Positions 37,240-49,302 of a DNA stretch of 64,000 bases are shown here, one piece after another. Below the pieces are notes generated by a model. That model did no database searches, had not been told where the DNA came from, and worked only from the letters and a program-made list of their open reading frames with translations. How positions within the stretch are numbered: the stretch's first letter is position 1; every line of letters begins with the position of its first letter. The stretch is from positions 92,714,708 through 92,778,707 of the forward strand of contig OX104127.1 in the NCBI GenBank assembly GCA_944470555.2, written 5' to 3'. The translations under genes were made by a program, and so were the position numbers. The stretch comes from Heterobilharzia americana (lineage: Eukaryota > Platyhelminthes > Trematoda > Strigeidida > Schistosomatidae).

Positions 37240-37420
37240 GGGGTTGTGGAGATTTGGAAATAATTCAGGTTGTTATTCATCGAAGACTGACATCAGTTGG
37301 AGGAACAAAGGAAACCTGGGAGCACTGGACAGCTTCTACTGGTCGGAAACTACAAGCGGCGTTAAGTGTTTGCTTGAAGATTGTACATTGTGAGTCACCA
37401 ATATACGTAAGACAGTTGGA
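37240..37420 (-). mobile_element. Degraded SINE-like fragment
   Basis: The minus strand of 37,275-37,345 resembles the tail of the SINE-like elements at 63.2 and 63.6 kb (AGCTGTCCAGTGCTCCCAGG-like text and a TCAGTCTTCGATGAATA end). Strongly decayed and without a head. Confidence 0.4.
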
Positions 37421-37659
37421 CACATTTTCTTATCCCTATTTCCTAAATATTTCACTAGTTTTCTCCGTTAACTCAGTTTGAAAACCAATTAAAATGAATG
37501 TACTGATACCATTCTATCCATCATCTTAATAGAATGCTCGCTCGCATTTCCTACGTTCGATTCATCGTTCCGTTCAAAACACTCATAAAAGAAACTTATT
37601 CGCTTATTTTGCATACACTTGTCTCAATTTCAATCAAAAATGTTATCTATTCATGTACA

Positions 37660-38770
37660 TCATCACACTCTTACTAGAGTTGATTTCCAGACACCAACGT
37701 TTGGAGCAACCTAGTAGTTCATCCAAATCCGCATGAAGTGTGCACCTGTCACTGCAAACTCTTGCGTAATCGGTGAATAGCAGCACCGAAGAGTTGAACA
37801 CTTGTAGTAAGTCGTTGACATATAACAATAAAGGAAGTGAACCTAAAGTTATTCCTTGCGGAACTCCACTCATCACAGGTTTCCACCCGGACAGTATCCG
37901 ATTAACCTTCACTGTTTGCCTTGTGCCGTACAGAAAGTTGCTAATCCAGGCTTGCAATGCAGCAGCAAACCCGAAAGAGGAGAGCTTTCCTAATAATTTC
38001 ACATGTGACATTTTATCGAATGTCTTACTGAAGTCGATAAACACGACATCTATTGTCAGCTTACAATCACGAGTTGCAACCCATTCCTCTCTCATGATGA
38101 GGAGGTTTGTTAAACAGGAGGGTCCAGTACGAAAAGTGTGTTGTTGTCGCACCAATATTTTGTTTGATTCAACATGTTTAAGTAGCTTATCACGAATTAT
38201 CTTTTCTAAAGCCTCAACAACTGTGCTCGTCAGACTGACAGAGCGATCGATAGTAAGACACCAGCTGGGGACTACCAGCCTTAAAAACTGGTCTGATTAT
38301 GGCATCTTTCCAATCTCTACGGAGGGGAGTCTGAGATAGGGACATTGGAAAGATCAGTGACTGGCTCAGAAACAATGTCCGTCAGCAAAGATAGCAGTCT
38401 GGGGTGTAACTCATGAGGACCAGAGGAATCTCCAGGTTTGAAATTAATGAGCAACCGTAAGACTATTTCCTTCGTCATGAACACTGTATCCATTGGTGGA
38501 GTAATGTTGACACCATAAGTGAGCACTTCATTTAGGAATTGACTGAAGTAATTCGATTGACATTCAGCTTTGGAGAGGTTGGATTCGGCTAGACGTTTGG
38601 ACTTTCCACCCATTATCAGAGATGAAATTCCACATTTCCTTTTAGTCCTTATTCTAATGGATGCGGACAGTGTTTTGAGGCAGTTTTGGCAATCGCTTAC
38701 AAGTTGTTTCTCGCAGAATATTCGAGACTGTGTAACCAAAATTTTGCAGAGATTACGGATTTAACAGTAC
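37660..38770 (-). mobile_element. CR1-like retrotransposon fragment, right copy
   Basis: Inverted duplicate of 30,800-31,912, so it lacks the last part of the left copy. It has the same frameshift and the same TDY lesion. Residue differences from the left copy include V for A (QLVSDCQNC), I for T (YGVNITPP) and R for P (SKRWCLEI). Confidence 0.85.
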
Positions 38771-39543
38771 CCAGTCTTAAATGTTTCCAGTCCAGTCCAG
38801 TCTAATCCAATCCAATCCAGTCCCATAAACCGTTCCTCACTCCTCATCATTTCTCAGTGTGTTGATTCATGTACGGAGGGTGACATTAGGATGTTCGTGT
38901 TGTCGACCACTGAATAAATGGCGTCGTTACCTCTTGAAACAGAATTCGAAATCTATCTAATATATTCTGGATTGATTAGTCCTTGTCGACGGTTCAGTCC
39001 TTACGAACTGCGTTATGCCCTTACATTTGAAATTTCTGTGCACGAAGCATTAGGTCTATGGGAATCAATGTCATAATCTAACTGATACGTTCGAAAACCG
39101 AAAGTTCGTACTTCATGATCACTGTTAGCTAACATCGGGGAGTATCGTAGATCCATAATGTCTCTCTCTATATTGGTAATTTAAAAGGAAATCTAATAAC
39201 GAGAGGCTTGTGTTCAAGATGGAATCTATCCTTCGCACAGGTTACGTTTTGAACTAGAACAGATTGTAGTACAGTTAAAAGTAGGTCATTTGGGAGGGAA
39301 CTGGCTGAGGCTAAGACTGTTAGCTCCGTCCAGTTTATGTGTGAAGTATTCAGATGCCCAACTATTAGGCAGGCATGTGTTGCTTCTATTCCAGTAATGT
39401 ATATGGGTTAGGACGAAGTCATTTGGAAGGCAGGGTGGACTGCAGTAAATTACCGCGATTGTACACAAACATTGATTTGACTTCAGCTCACAACTGGCCA
39501 CTTCGCAGGTGCAATGCGATTTGGCATGCCTTATTGGAACTTG

Positions 39544-39583
<40 letters not shown>

Positions 39584-40318
39584 TGTATGTTGTTGAGGCC
39601 AGTTTGTTTCGGTCATTCGTAGTGCTAATAATGTGAGATTATTTCATCTGATCAAGGACTTGTGACAATGAAGTTGCAGTCGATGTATGTGAAGAATGTT
39701 TTTGAATATTTCCTGTGGATGTTAGGTGTAGATGTGAATTGTGACTTTCTCGATGAGTGATGGCGTTCGCTTTCCCTGTTCGCCTGTGTTCAGGTAGAAT
39801 AATCACTTCGGATATCAGTTCTTTCCTATCGTCTCTGTTCCACTTTCCCTTGATTTGTTCTTCATCAAGTGTTGTACACAATAGCAGTCAATAGGTAATA
39901 ATCCTCTTTCGATTTCTATCCAAGCAATTCTAAACACAAATACAATGTGTATTTATGATGGATGCATTTCATATTTGGATATTGATGCGTAATGATTGAT
40001 AGGTATGGGGTAGGTAGGATAAGTGAATGAATTATTGGAGTGGATAATTACAATGAGGAATGAAGTAAACTTCATACTGAAGCTTCATTCTGACCGGGTA
40101 GGCAGGGATGCAGATGATACAGACTACTGGAGACTTGAAATGAAATGTTTGACGGTGTATTTATTCACTGATATTGTAGTGGGCGTTGATCATCACAATG
40201 GATATGAGTAGTATGTGTTGAGAGGGTGGCAGAAATGATATGCAATCCCCAGGAATGGGTAAGGATTCTCTCCAGAGAGAGAGGAATGCGACAGAAAATG
40301 TGAGCGTATTGAGAGGAA

Positions 40319-40934
40319 ATGAAGAGAGAAGCAGAAGAGGAAGTGAAGCACATTGTGCAAATGACTGTCTTGGTGCAAGGTGTACCACATTTAACGACTA
40401 CCGTGCTACATGGTAATAATAAACATTCCTTCCTTCGTCCCTATCACCTCATTTCCTCCCAATATCTGTGTCACGAATCAGTGATGAATTCACGAGTCTC
40501 CAAACCCTTAGTAAGGAAGAATATGTGGGTTATGCGTCCACATTATTTATTTAATCTGGTGAGTGTTTCAGTGACGTCATGCAGTTCATTCGAAAGTGAA
40601 TAGTCATAACGATTCACTTAAAGCTTGGTTCATTGATTCCAGCTACGAGTACACTGAAGAAGGTGAGAGTCGCTGCAATATATTTCCTCCTCAGTGTGTC
40701 TGTTCACCTAAGCTCACACGATGGGAATGGCTAGTATTTGCAGTTTTCGAGTATGACAACCAATTATCTGGAGATGGGAATCAGATTTATTGGAATGACA
40801 AATATTCCGTGGAGACTGGTGAGCAGACGACACTGCGTCCTCCAACTGGATACTTTCAGTGTTTTCTTCGGTTAGGAATGATGGGTGTAAATCGAGAGAC
40901 TGCCACTCGTCGAACGACTGAAGTAACCAATTAG
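40319..40934 (+). CDS. Hypothetical small spliced gene, right copy
   Basis: A four-exon model keeps one frame: 40,319-40,379 (MKREAEEEVKHIVQMTVLVQ), donor GTGTAC; 40,482-40,558 (MNSRVSKPLVRKNMWVMRPH, then YLFNL), donor GTGAGT; 40,695-40,818 (after TTTCCTCCTCAG; CVCSPKLTRWEWLVFAVFEY, then DNQLSGDGNQIYWNDKYSVE), donor GTGAGC; 40,876-40,934 (after TTCTTCGGTTAG; GMMGVNRETATRRTTEVTN, stop). AATAAA follows at 40,973, 39 nt after the stop. The predicted protein has 106 residues. The last intron is 57 nt and in frame, so it may also be retained. No signal peptide; one hydrophobic patch (WLVFAVF). No family recognised. Supporting points are the consecutive matching phases and the polyadenylation signal. 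Against it: exon 1 overlaps a piece also found in tandem unit 2. Confidence 0.3.
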
Positions 40935-42681
40935 AGCTGTGTATTTCATGAGGAAGCTGGCTGTGTGGTGTCAATAAACAGAGTGAATTGCTTATTTTTC
41001 ATTCGTTGGTAGGGTGAGATTTGAAATCATTGGTGAAAATCATCTGACAATAAGTGGGGTTAGATTGAAGGTAAGAAAACCGTGTGTCTGTTTATGATTG
41101 ATGTGCATCTGACATGTAGTTGAAGCTGATTTCCAATCAGTTTTGCGTGTACACGAACGCACCTTCTTCGTTGTCCGTTTCAACACTTCAATGTGTGGAA
41201 TTAGAGATGCAAGAGGCAAGTGACTGAGAAACAAGGAATTAGAGGGAATGGTGGAGATTACGTCGGTTGGGTGTAAATGGATCTGCGATACTCCATTGTC
41301 TTCTTTCTGCAAGCTGCTGGCTGACAAACTATGAAAATAAATAAATACTAATGTCTGATTTGTTTCCATCAGCTGTGACAGATTTCAGCGTTGAGAGGAT
41401 TGCTGAGTAGTCATTGAGTGTTGAGTGTACTGCACAGCACAGTAATGAAGGTGAGCAAGATTTGATGGAATTATTGTGATAAGAAAATGAAGAATGTACA
41501 TAGTTGGAAGTCGACTGGTCAGAGGAATGTGCTAGTGACTGGTGAAGAGAGAGAGAGAGAGAGAGAGAAGGATTGAAGTACCCTCGAGTGTTGTGATATA
41601 CTTTGTTAGTTAGTGTGAGTTATTGAGAAAGTGATAAACAGCGCCTAGTTAATTGGAAGTGACTCCTGCATAATTTGATTGTCATGATGTAGGCACATGC
41701 GTAAATGTGGAGAGTTGAGGTCATCGTCTGAGTATTTTGTTCGAGTATCCAGCCTATCACTCTTGTTCGTGTAATTAGTTTCCAGTAAATTCAGTTGGAA
41801 ATTGTACCTGTTTTATGTGAGTGTGTGTGTAGGTGTAGGCGTAGGTGTAAATGATGATGATGATGAAGTGTATGTAGTAGATGATTGATGTGTTGTATTA
41901 AAGAGGGAAGAATTCAGCATGATCATATTCCACGGAGTGTGTTAAATAATCAGTGATGTTGAGAAGACACTGTGCATATGATATATTGTGGAGAAGATCG
42001 TTAAATGAGACTTAGAAATGCTGTTTGGTTGTTACATTTTTTGAAGTATACCTTTTTTGTTGTGCTATTACGTGATCTAAGGAATAAATTATTGTGCCAA
42101 TAGTTCTTGTTCGAGTATTTCACTTCTGCTTACAACACAGCCTTGTCTTATTCTCTCACTCTAGACATCATTTCTGTTTAGATGACCGATAGGTAGGTAG
42201 GGACTTGTAGGGAGTAGGAGGGAGGGTGGGATGCGTCGGAGGGAACAAGGTGTTTTGTATAACAGACTAGTGGGTGATCATGTCAAAATTCCTAACTATC
42301 ATTAACAGACATTCTTACGTCAATAGAAGAAGCTTTTTCAATCCAAATATCACTAAATGCTCGTAATATTGGACAATTATGCGTTTAACGCATAGCTGGG
42401 AATAAAATGAGCCAATATGTTCTGGACATGGAGGTACAGTGTGAATGCAATCGGAATGTTGCTAAACTATAACCAGACACAGTTGTACAGTGAGTGGTTC
42501 AGTGCCTCGACATTGATACACTTTGCCTACACACAGAAGTAACACACTTTTTGTCCTTGTTGAAGATATTTGTCAATACTTTCATCTCTCAGTACCAGAT
42601 AGATTTTCTTGCATTGACAAATCGAACGGGATCACTTAGTTGACAAGTGAACAGTTGAGTTGACTGATATCATCAATCTCC

Positions 42682-42695
42682 TTCGCTTGCATTCC
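42682..42695. repeat. Target-site duplication, 5' side of right element
   Basis: TTCGCTTGCATTCC, reverse complement of the left-arm duplication. Confidence 0.85.
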
Positions 42696-43521
42696 CGACC
42701 GATAGCTTCTACCTTGACGTGGTGGTCGGGCTTGCATATCACAATGGCTCAACGAGCTATGCTGGTGGAACGCTTGTTCCCTCGAGGTCCTACCATACCA
42801 GAAAGGTCTGTTGGATAGTGGTTAGACGAAAAGCAGTTACCGTTTAGTGTAAATTGCTACACTATGATGGGGGTCTGAGGGCGAAGTCGTACTGCTGCTA
42901 GCTGGATGGGGTGTGACAGCAGTAAGGTGTTTCCCTTGGATGACCAGCAGTGCCATGCTGATGCTGCCTTCTCAGTGGAAGGGGGGGTTAGAAAAGGTCG
43001 GCCCCAAAAATAACACACTCCACCACGCCCCACGGTCTGCCGGGCCGGCGGTGTTGGTTCACTTGTCGTTTCCTTTCCACCATCCGGCCCCAAAAATACA
43101 AAAGTTCAAAATAATCATACTCAAAAGGCTTCGTGTGACAGGCCTCAAGCAGATGTCCGATGGGCTCTGCGGTCACACAAATCTCTTTCAGGTACCTTAA
43201 GAAGAAATAGCCTTCCACGGTGTGGGCAGCCGGGAAGTGTCAACCGCCCTCACAACTCTGTCAGCACCCAAGTTTCTTCTGACTGCTATCCACTTCCTCC
43301 ATCATTACCTTCTAATCTTCCTTCACGTCTCTTAATTAATGATGCTGCATCATCTTCAATTTCTCCTACCTCTGCAGCCTTCGACAACGATCTGAGTCCA
43401 CAGAACACCATCCTGGTCTCCTTAAACCACGCTCCAAATTACATATTGGAGCCTTCAATGTCCGCACCCTCCGTCAAATTGGCCAACAGGCTTCGTTAGC
43501 AAAGACTCTAGCAACTCGGGC

Positions 43522-44565
43522 ATGGATGTGTGCTGTGTTTGTGAGACACGCATACAGGACCCAAGTGTGGTTATTCACCTGACCTCTCCTGACCAATCTG
43601 GTGAATCCGCAAAATTCACCCTTCGAGTTTCTGGAGATTCGATAGCTAGCTCTCGTGGTCTTGCAGGTGTAGGTATAGCATTAAGCACCAGGGCAGAAAA
43701 CTCACTACTAGACTGGATCCCAGTTGATAGTCGCCTCTGCGCTATGAGGCTGAACGGCACAGTGAGAACTAAAAGGAATAGTGAGACTCGCCGTTGTCTC
43801 TTTGTAATCTCTGCTTACGCACCCACTGACTGCAGCTCGGATGAAGTGAAGGACGAGTTCTACCATAAACTGTCTAACCTCCTCTCGAAAGCCAAACGTT
43901 CGGACGTGGTGGTTGTTGCAGGTGACCTCAACGCACAGGTGGGTAGACTGAGTGAGGCAGAAAGGCACTTAGGTGGCACTTTCGGAATCCCAGCTGAACG
44001 TACAGATAACGGTGATCGCCTATTACAACTATGCTCAGATAACCGCCTATTTTTAGCCAGCACAAATTTCAGACATAAAGAAAGGCACTGTCTGACCTGG
44101 CGTCCACCGAGCTCAACTCAGCGATGGACACAGATAGACCACATTGCTATTAGTCATCGCTGGAGAGGATCGGTGGAAGACTGCCGCTCCTTCTGGAGTA
44201 CGTGTTTGGACAGCGATCATGCGTTGGTCCGAGCACGTATATGCCTGCGTCTCAATGGACGTAGAAAAAATTTGGCAACAAAACCACTACGAGTTCTGCT
44301 GGACAACGAAAACACCAAAGCCGTGTTCAGTGAGAAGTTGGCTAGGCAGTTATCGGAACAAAAGACTGTCACTCATCCAGAAGAAGCTTGGTGCCATCTT
44401 CAGTCTGCTGTAAAAGCAGCACTGAAGACTGTAGCCGACTCCAAAATAATGGCTAAAAAGAGCCAGTGGATATCAGCAGCTTCTTCCAAACTAATGGATG
44501 CACGTGAATGCATCCCTGCAGGCTCTGAGTACAATGAAGAGCGAGCGCAACTTAAAAATAACTGA
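43522..44565 (+). pseudogene. Retrotransposon AP-type endonuclease, right copy
   Basis: 347 codons, same motifs and positions as the left copy (AGDLNAQVG at 133-141, QIDHIAI at 204-210, LDSDHALV at 229-236). The upstream GAFNVRTLRQIG segment (about 43,449-43,484) is again separated by the one-base shift before ATG at 43,522. Downstream, 44,594-44,791 carries linker sequence (AKEMEKAAAIGNSRQLFRLI) in another frame. Confidence 0.88.
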
Positions 44566-44962
44566 CGAAAAGTCTGCGCAACGATCGTGAACAGTGGTGG
44601 GCAGCAAGGCTAAAGAGATGGAAAAGGCAGCGGCGATCGGTAACAGTAGACAGTTATTTAGACTTATTAAGGAGACTGGGGGGAAATGGTCAACAACAGT
44701 TAGTGAGGCTATAGCGGAGAAGGACGGATCTGCGATTCACTCGCAGGGGGCGACTGGAACGATGGGCAGAACACTTCGAGGAACAGTTTAACTGGCCTCC
44801 AGCCACGATTGCGTTGCCCGCTATCCAGTCGGACCCTGAATGGGACATAGAGACAGGCCCCCCAACACTAGAAGAAGTTGAGAAAGCGGTAGGTAGCCTG
44901 AAACGGGAAGGGCAGCAGGACCAGACGGACTACCTGCTGAGGTATACAAGAATGGTGGTAGA

Positions 44963-45844
44963 GTGCTCTTAGTCAGGTTAACGGAAGTGTTAGCCAGTAT
45001 ATGGGAATCAAATACGATCCCCTCCGACTGGTCTAAGTCACTCATCATCCCAGTCTTCAAGAAAGGCGAGAAGTCCTCTTGTGATAACCACAGAGGAATC
45101 AGCCTGACAAACATAGTGTCTAAGATCCTAAGTTCTATAATTCTCCGACGCCTGAGTGGAGCTCGGGAACAGCAAGCCCGAGAAAACCAGGCAGGCTTTA
45201 GACCTGGCCGTGGGTGTATCGACCAAATATTCACACTGCGCCAGGTCCTGGAACATAGGCATGCTTACAGACGCCCGACAATAGCTGTATTTCTCGACCT
45301 GAAGGCGGCATTTGACTCCGTTGATCGAGAAGTCTTATGGCAATGTCTGTCACTGAAAGGCGTGCCTAGTAAGTACATCACCTTATTGAAAGCTCTCTAC
45401 TCGAACACTTGTGGGCATGTTAGAGCCTATGGTGAGTTGTCCAGGGAGCTATACTCATCAAGTGGTGTCCGTCAAGGATGCCCACTCTCTCCATTCTTAT
45501 TTAATTTTATCATAGATATTCTTATGGAGGTTTCCCTCTCGTCACCTAATTATACAGACGTTGACCCAATCACAGGTGAATTTTCTTTAGATCTAGAATA
45601 TGCAGATGACATAGTCCTGTTAGGTGAAGACGCTGACAAGATGCAGAGTCTTCTGAACACTTTGAGTGGGAATTTGAGAATGTTTGGGATGCGATTTTCA
45701 CCACCCAAATGCAAATTTTTGCTCCAGGACTGGTCTTCAGCGGTACCGTGGCTAACAATAGAGAGTGAAGTGGTTGAGTGTGTTGACCACTTCACTTACC
45801 TGGGAAGTAGGATCAACCCTGGTGGGTGGGTCGGTTGCCGATGA
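44963..45844 (+). pseudogene. Retrotransposon reverse transcriptase, right copy
   Basis: 293 residues including a short leader (MLLVRLTEVL). FLDLKAAFD at 110-118, GVRQGCPLSP at 168-177 and YADD at 213-216 are intact. Differences from the left copy include D for G and W for R at two places. The frame runs off at GSRINPGG (45,820-45,844), where the copy reads CTGGTGGGTGGGTC against CGGTGGGTTA in the left copy. The start is not natural: the AAGPDGLP-like motif just upstream (about 44,907-44,940) is out of frame. Confidence 0.9.
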
Positions 45845-46440
45845 GATTTCTGCACGGATACAAAAGGCTCGATTGGCTTTTGCCAATTTGCGCCACCTAT
45901 GGCGCCGCCGTGATATTCGTTTGTCTATTAAGGGTCGCGTGTACTGCACAGCAGTCCGCTCTGTTCTACTGTATGGCTGTGAAACATGGCCATTGAAAGT
46001 GGAAGATATAAAGAGGCTTCGAGTGTTTGACCACCGTTGCCTTCGTAGTATAGGACGTATTCCGTGGTGTCACCACGTGAGTAATGCAGAAGTTTAGGTG
46101 TAGAGTTTTAGGGAGAAGAGGTAAGTCAGTTGACGAGGTTATGAACCTTCATCGACTGAGATGGTTGGGACACGTACTACGTATGCCTAGTCACCGATTG
46201 CCTCGTCACACAATGTTGGCTGAGGTGGGTCCAGGCTGGAAAAAGGCCCGAGGTGGCCAGACTAAAACATGGCACCAATGTATGAAGTCTCTGACTGTTG
46301 GTTTAAGCCATGTAGGACGATGCAGACTAGGTGGTTGGGGTCGGCGGGACAAGAGGAACCAGTGGTTGGAGACCCTAGGTGATATGGCTCAGAACCGAAG
46401 TCAGTGGCGCAGATGTATACACACATTATCCTCATCTTAA
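45765..46440 (+). pseudogene. Retrotransposon C-terminal domain, right copy
   Basis: 45,765-46,097 carries [25 protein letters not shown] and [20 protein letters not shown] in one frame. 46,084-46,440 carries RCRVLGRRGKSVDEV to CIHTLSSS in another. The break is an extra T near 46,093 (GAAGTTTAGG, GAAGTTAGG in the left copy). The left copy's own break near LLYGCETW is absent here. Confidence 0.85.
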
Positions 46441-46625
46441 CAACGCTATACCGAATCTCACCATTTTGTCACTCCTCTTTCCTTTCTTCTCGTACTTTAT
46501 ATTTCTTTTGACTGCATTCATTTATCTTGATCCTTCAGCTCACTAGCTTTCTACTTGATGAAATGACGCGAGGTGTGGCAACTCGGACCGTTACGCAGTA
46601 ATGCCTGGTCCTATGTTGATAATGA

Positions 46626-46639
46626 TTCGCTTGCATTCC
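46626..46639. repeat. Target-site duplication, 3' side of right element
   Basis: TTCGCTTGCATTCC, identical to 42,682-42,695. Confidence 0.85.
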
Positions 46640-48672
46640 GTTTACTGCAACACTCGTAGATTTCCACTGTATCCAAATGACGTCAATGAAAGTGAATATA
46701 ATGTGGAGATGATTGCCTATATATATCAGTCACTGGATGGCAGGCGATTAAAACGCTGTTGGACACTGATGGTGGACTAGTGATCTTGCTGACAAGGTGT
46801 CTGTTATGCACTGACTGACTGACTGAACTCATTCTAGTTGGTTTATTCACTGTATCACACAATGAAACAGAACTACACATCGGTCGTCTTCCACACAATC
46901 TGAAATGCCATTGAATGAATAATAATGCCGTTTCACTGTGTGATGGATGAATCTGATAAACTGACTAAAATAGAATCATTTGATTTACATATTCCACCTT
47001 ATGAAGTTGATTGGAGAAGGATTGGAGTAGAATAACATGGTACCATTGTATGTCGTCGGTTACTCGTCGTTTGTTTACAATTGAAGGTAGTGTGTAAACG
47101 GGAGATTACGTCGTGTATCGAGTAACACGTGATATCAGTTGTAGAAGAGTTGGCGACTGTGCACCGGTGGCCCAATCGACGTGATGATGTATATGGTTAT
47201 TGATGTAGAGGGGAAGATGATGAGTCTCCGTTGAACATTTTCAGTTTGTGTAAAAGCTGACGTGTTTCCGTTTCCATCTCGTTGTTTATCAAGAATGAAG
47301 ATGACAGACAAAAAGGGAAGTAGGAAAGATATTGGATGTATTATATTCCAATATGAGTAGCCTCTTCCTGTTATTTAAAAGATTCAGAGATATGAATGAG
47401 TAGAGGTATTCAGGTGGAAGTTGAAATGATGAATTGTGGATTAGGAGAGTGGTTGTGGCATTCCACCGGTGTGCAAGTGCACACCCATTAAGGACTTTAC
47501 AGAAGCATCGATTTACAGGCTTTTATAATATAACCAACACTCATCAATACTTTACTCCAATGAAATTATGAAATTCCTTCCACTCCCACTCCAAATCCAA
47601 CTCTCTCTCTCTCTCTCTCACAGACACACACACACAATTGTGTCCACTAACTAGACTGCTTAGATTGTGATGCCTACTATAGTGATGAGGGAATCATTAT
47701 GCCGAATCGTCATGCTGCCTAAACAACATGCAAGTTACACAAGAACAATACCAAATAATCCTGTAGAACTAGAGAATCTACTCATGAAATCGCCAATCGC
47801 CAATCACCAATCGCCAATCGCCGTTCACCTCATCCATCACAGTCACAAAATCCACATTGAAAATATTAACATGATTGACAAAAGCTTTGCAGACTACAAA
47901 TAAAGGAGAATAGGTGAGGCATTTCACATTGTGTTGAGTACTAATGCACTCAACAGCAGAAACAATCCTCTGACTATGCAACCAACGACCTGGACAGCAT
48001 ATCCAAAATAGCACGTGCCACACTCACACACACACAATCATCACAACAAAAGTAGACAAACATAAACAAACCAAATTTATTAGCCATAGTTATTGTTTCT
48101 CACACGTTCACTCTCAGTCACATGTATACACATTCACACCATCACCTTGAACTCGAGAATAATAAAGGAAAACAAAGTCAAAGTTGAGTGTCTTGTGATC
48201 AACCTGAGGAAGACACTTTTGTCTACGATTGACAAGAAAACAATAACCGAATCACATGAGTATTTCCATTTACACAGGTATGGAGTGAAAGAGTTACTGA
48301 TAGTTGAATTCTCCGAAACACCTCAATTCTCCTGCCTTCTAAGCTTGTGAATAAAGCAGAGACCTTTGCTATCTATCAACTCAAGCCTGACCTTTATGTG
48401 CTAGTGAAGTATGCACGGTGTTTGTCTCTACTTTGGCCTTACCTGATTTTCGTCTTGGTGCGCTTGCTTCCTTTTTTGTCTCTTCAAAATCCCCCCTCTC
48501 TTGTCAGATTCCTCTTTGTACTACTATATCGTGATTATCACTTCTATGTTCATATTTGATTGTGTCCGGTGTTATCTATCTCATTTCATCTTCCCAATAA
48601 TCGCAACTTTTAACGGAACAACATTTCCAATTTATTCCAATTAACTTGTCTCATTCATGTTACCTAATGCTT

Positions 48673-48877
48673 CGATTTGGTTGGTTGTGGCTAGCAGAGG
48701 AATCAGGGACGCCCGTTTCGTCCTATATGGGACTTGTTAGCTGGATGTACATGCACCTGCACCTCAGTGAGTGAGTGGGTGAGTGAGTGAGTGATGTTGT
48801 CCCCACTGAGACTCGAACCTCGTAGCCATCGCTTCAAACGCCAAGGCGTTATTCACTATGCCACGGAGGCAGGATAG
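48673..48877 (-). mobile_element. SMalpha-like SINE with hammerhead relic (right arm)
   Basis: Inverted copy. It carries the unit-1/2 form (GAAAC, interrupted CACT run) and not the unit-3 form. Confidence 0.75.
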
Positions 48878-49235
48878 CAACTTCTTGTACAACTGGTAGT
48901 AGTTATCACTATTTATGGATATACTTGTAATTCTCCATTGTTTCACGGGATCGAATTGTTCGACCTCAATTAGGGCATATGGGCTCCTATGTGGATGCCT
49001 CGATATTCCCTGAATGTCAATTATGGTAATTTGGTTGGTTGTGAATAGGAGAGGAAACAACGCAGAATTACAAGTACATCAATAAATAGTCATAATCCCT
49101 TGATTGTTTATTAACTCTACCACATTTTCACCCCTTCTCAATCTATATACACATTACAAACGATTTCAATATCTTACACAACTCTTGTCCTTTTGTTATC
49201 TATCATTCAACCTTTACATTATCAATTAGCAACAC

Positions 49236-49302
<67 letters not shown>
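49236..49302 (-). repeat. (TTA)n microsatellite, 67 bp
   Basis: Right-arm counterpart, same length as the unit-3 array. Confidence 0.95.

Larger units (their letters stand above)
42696..46625 (+). mobile_element. RTE-like non-LTR retrotransposon, right copy
   Basis: Inverted duplicate of 22,950-26,872, flanked by the same 14-bp duplication (TTCGCTTGCATTCC at 42,682-42,695 and 46,626-46,639). Same order: 5' leader, endonuclease, reverse transcriptase, C-terminal domain, short 3' UTR. It shares some lesions with the left copy and has private ones, so it is also inactive. Confidence 0.88.
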
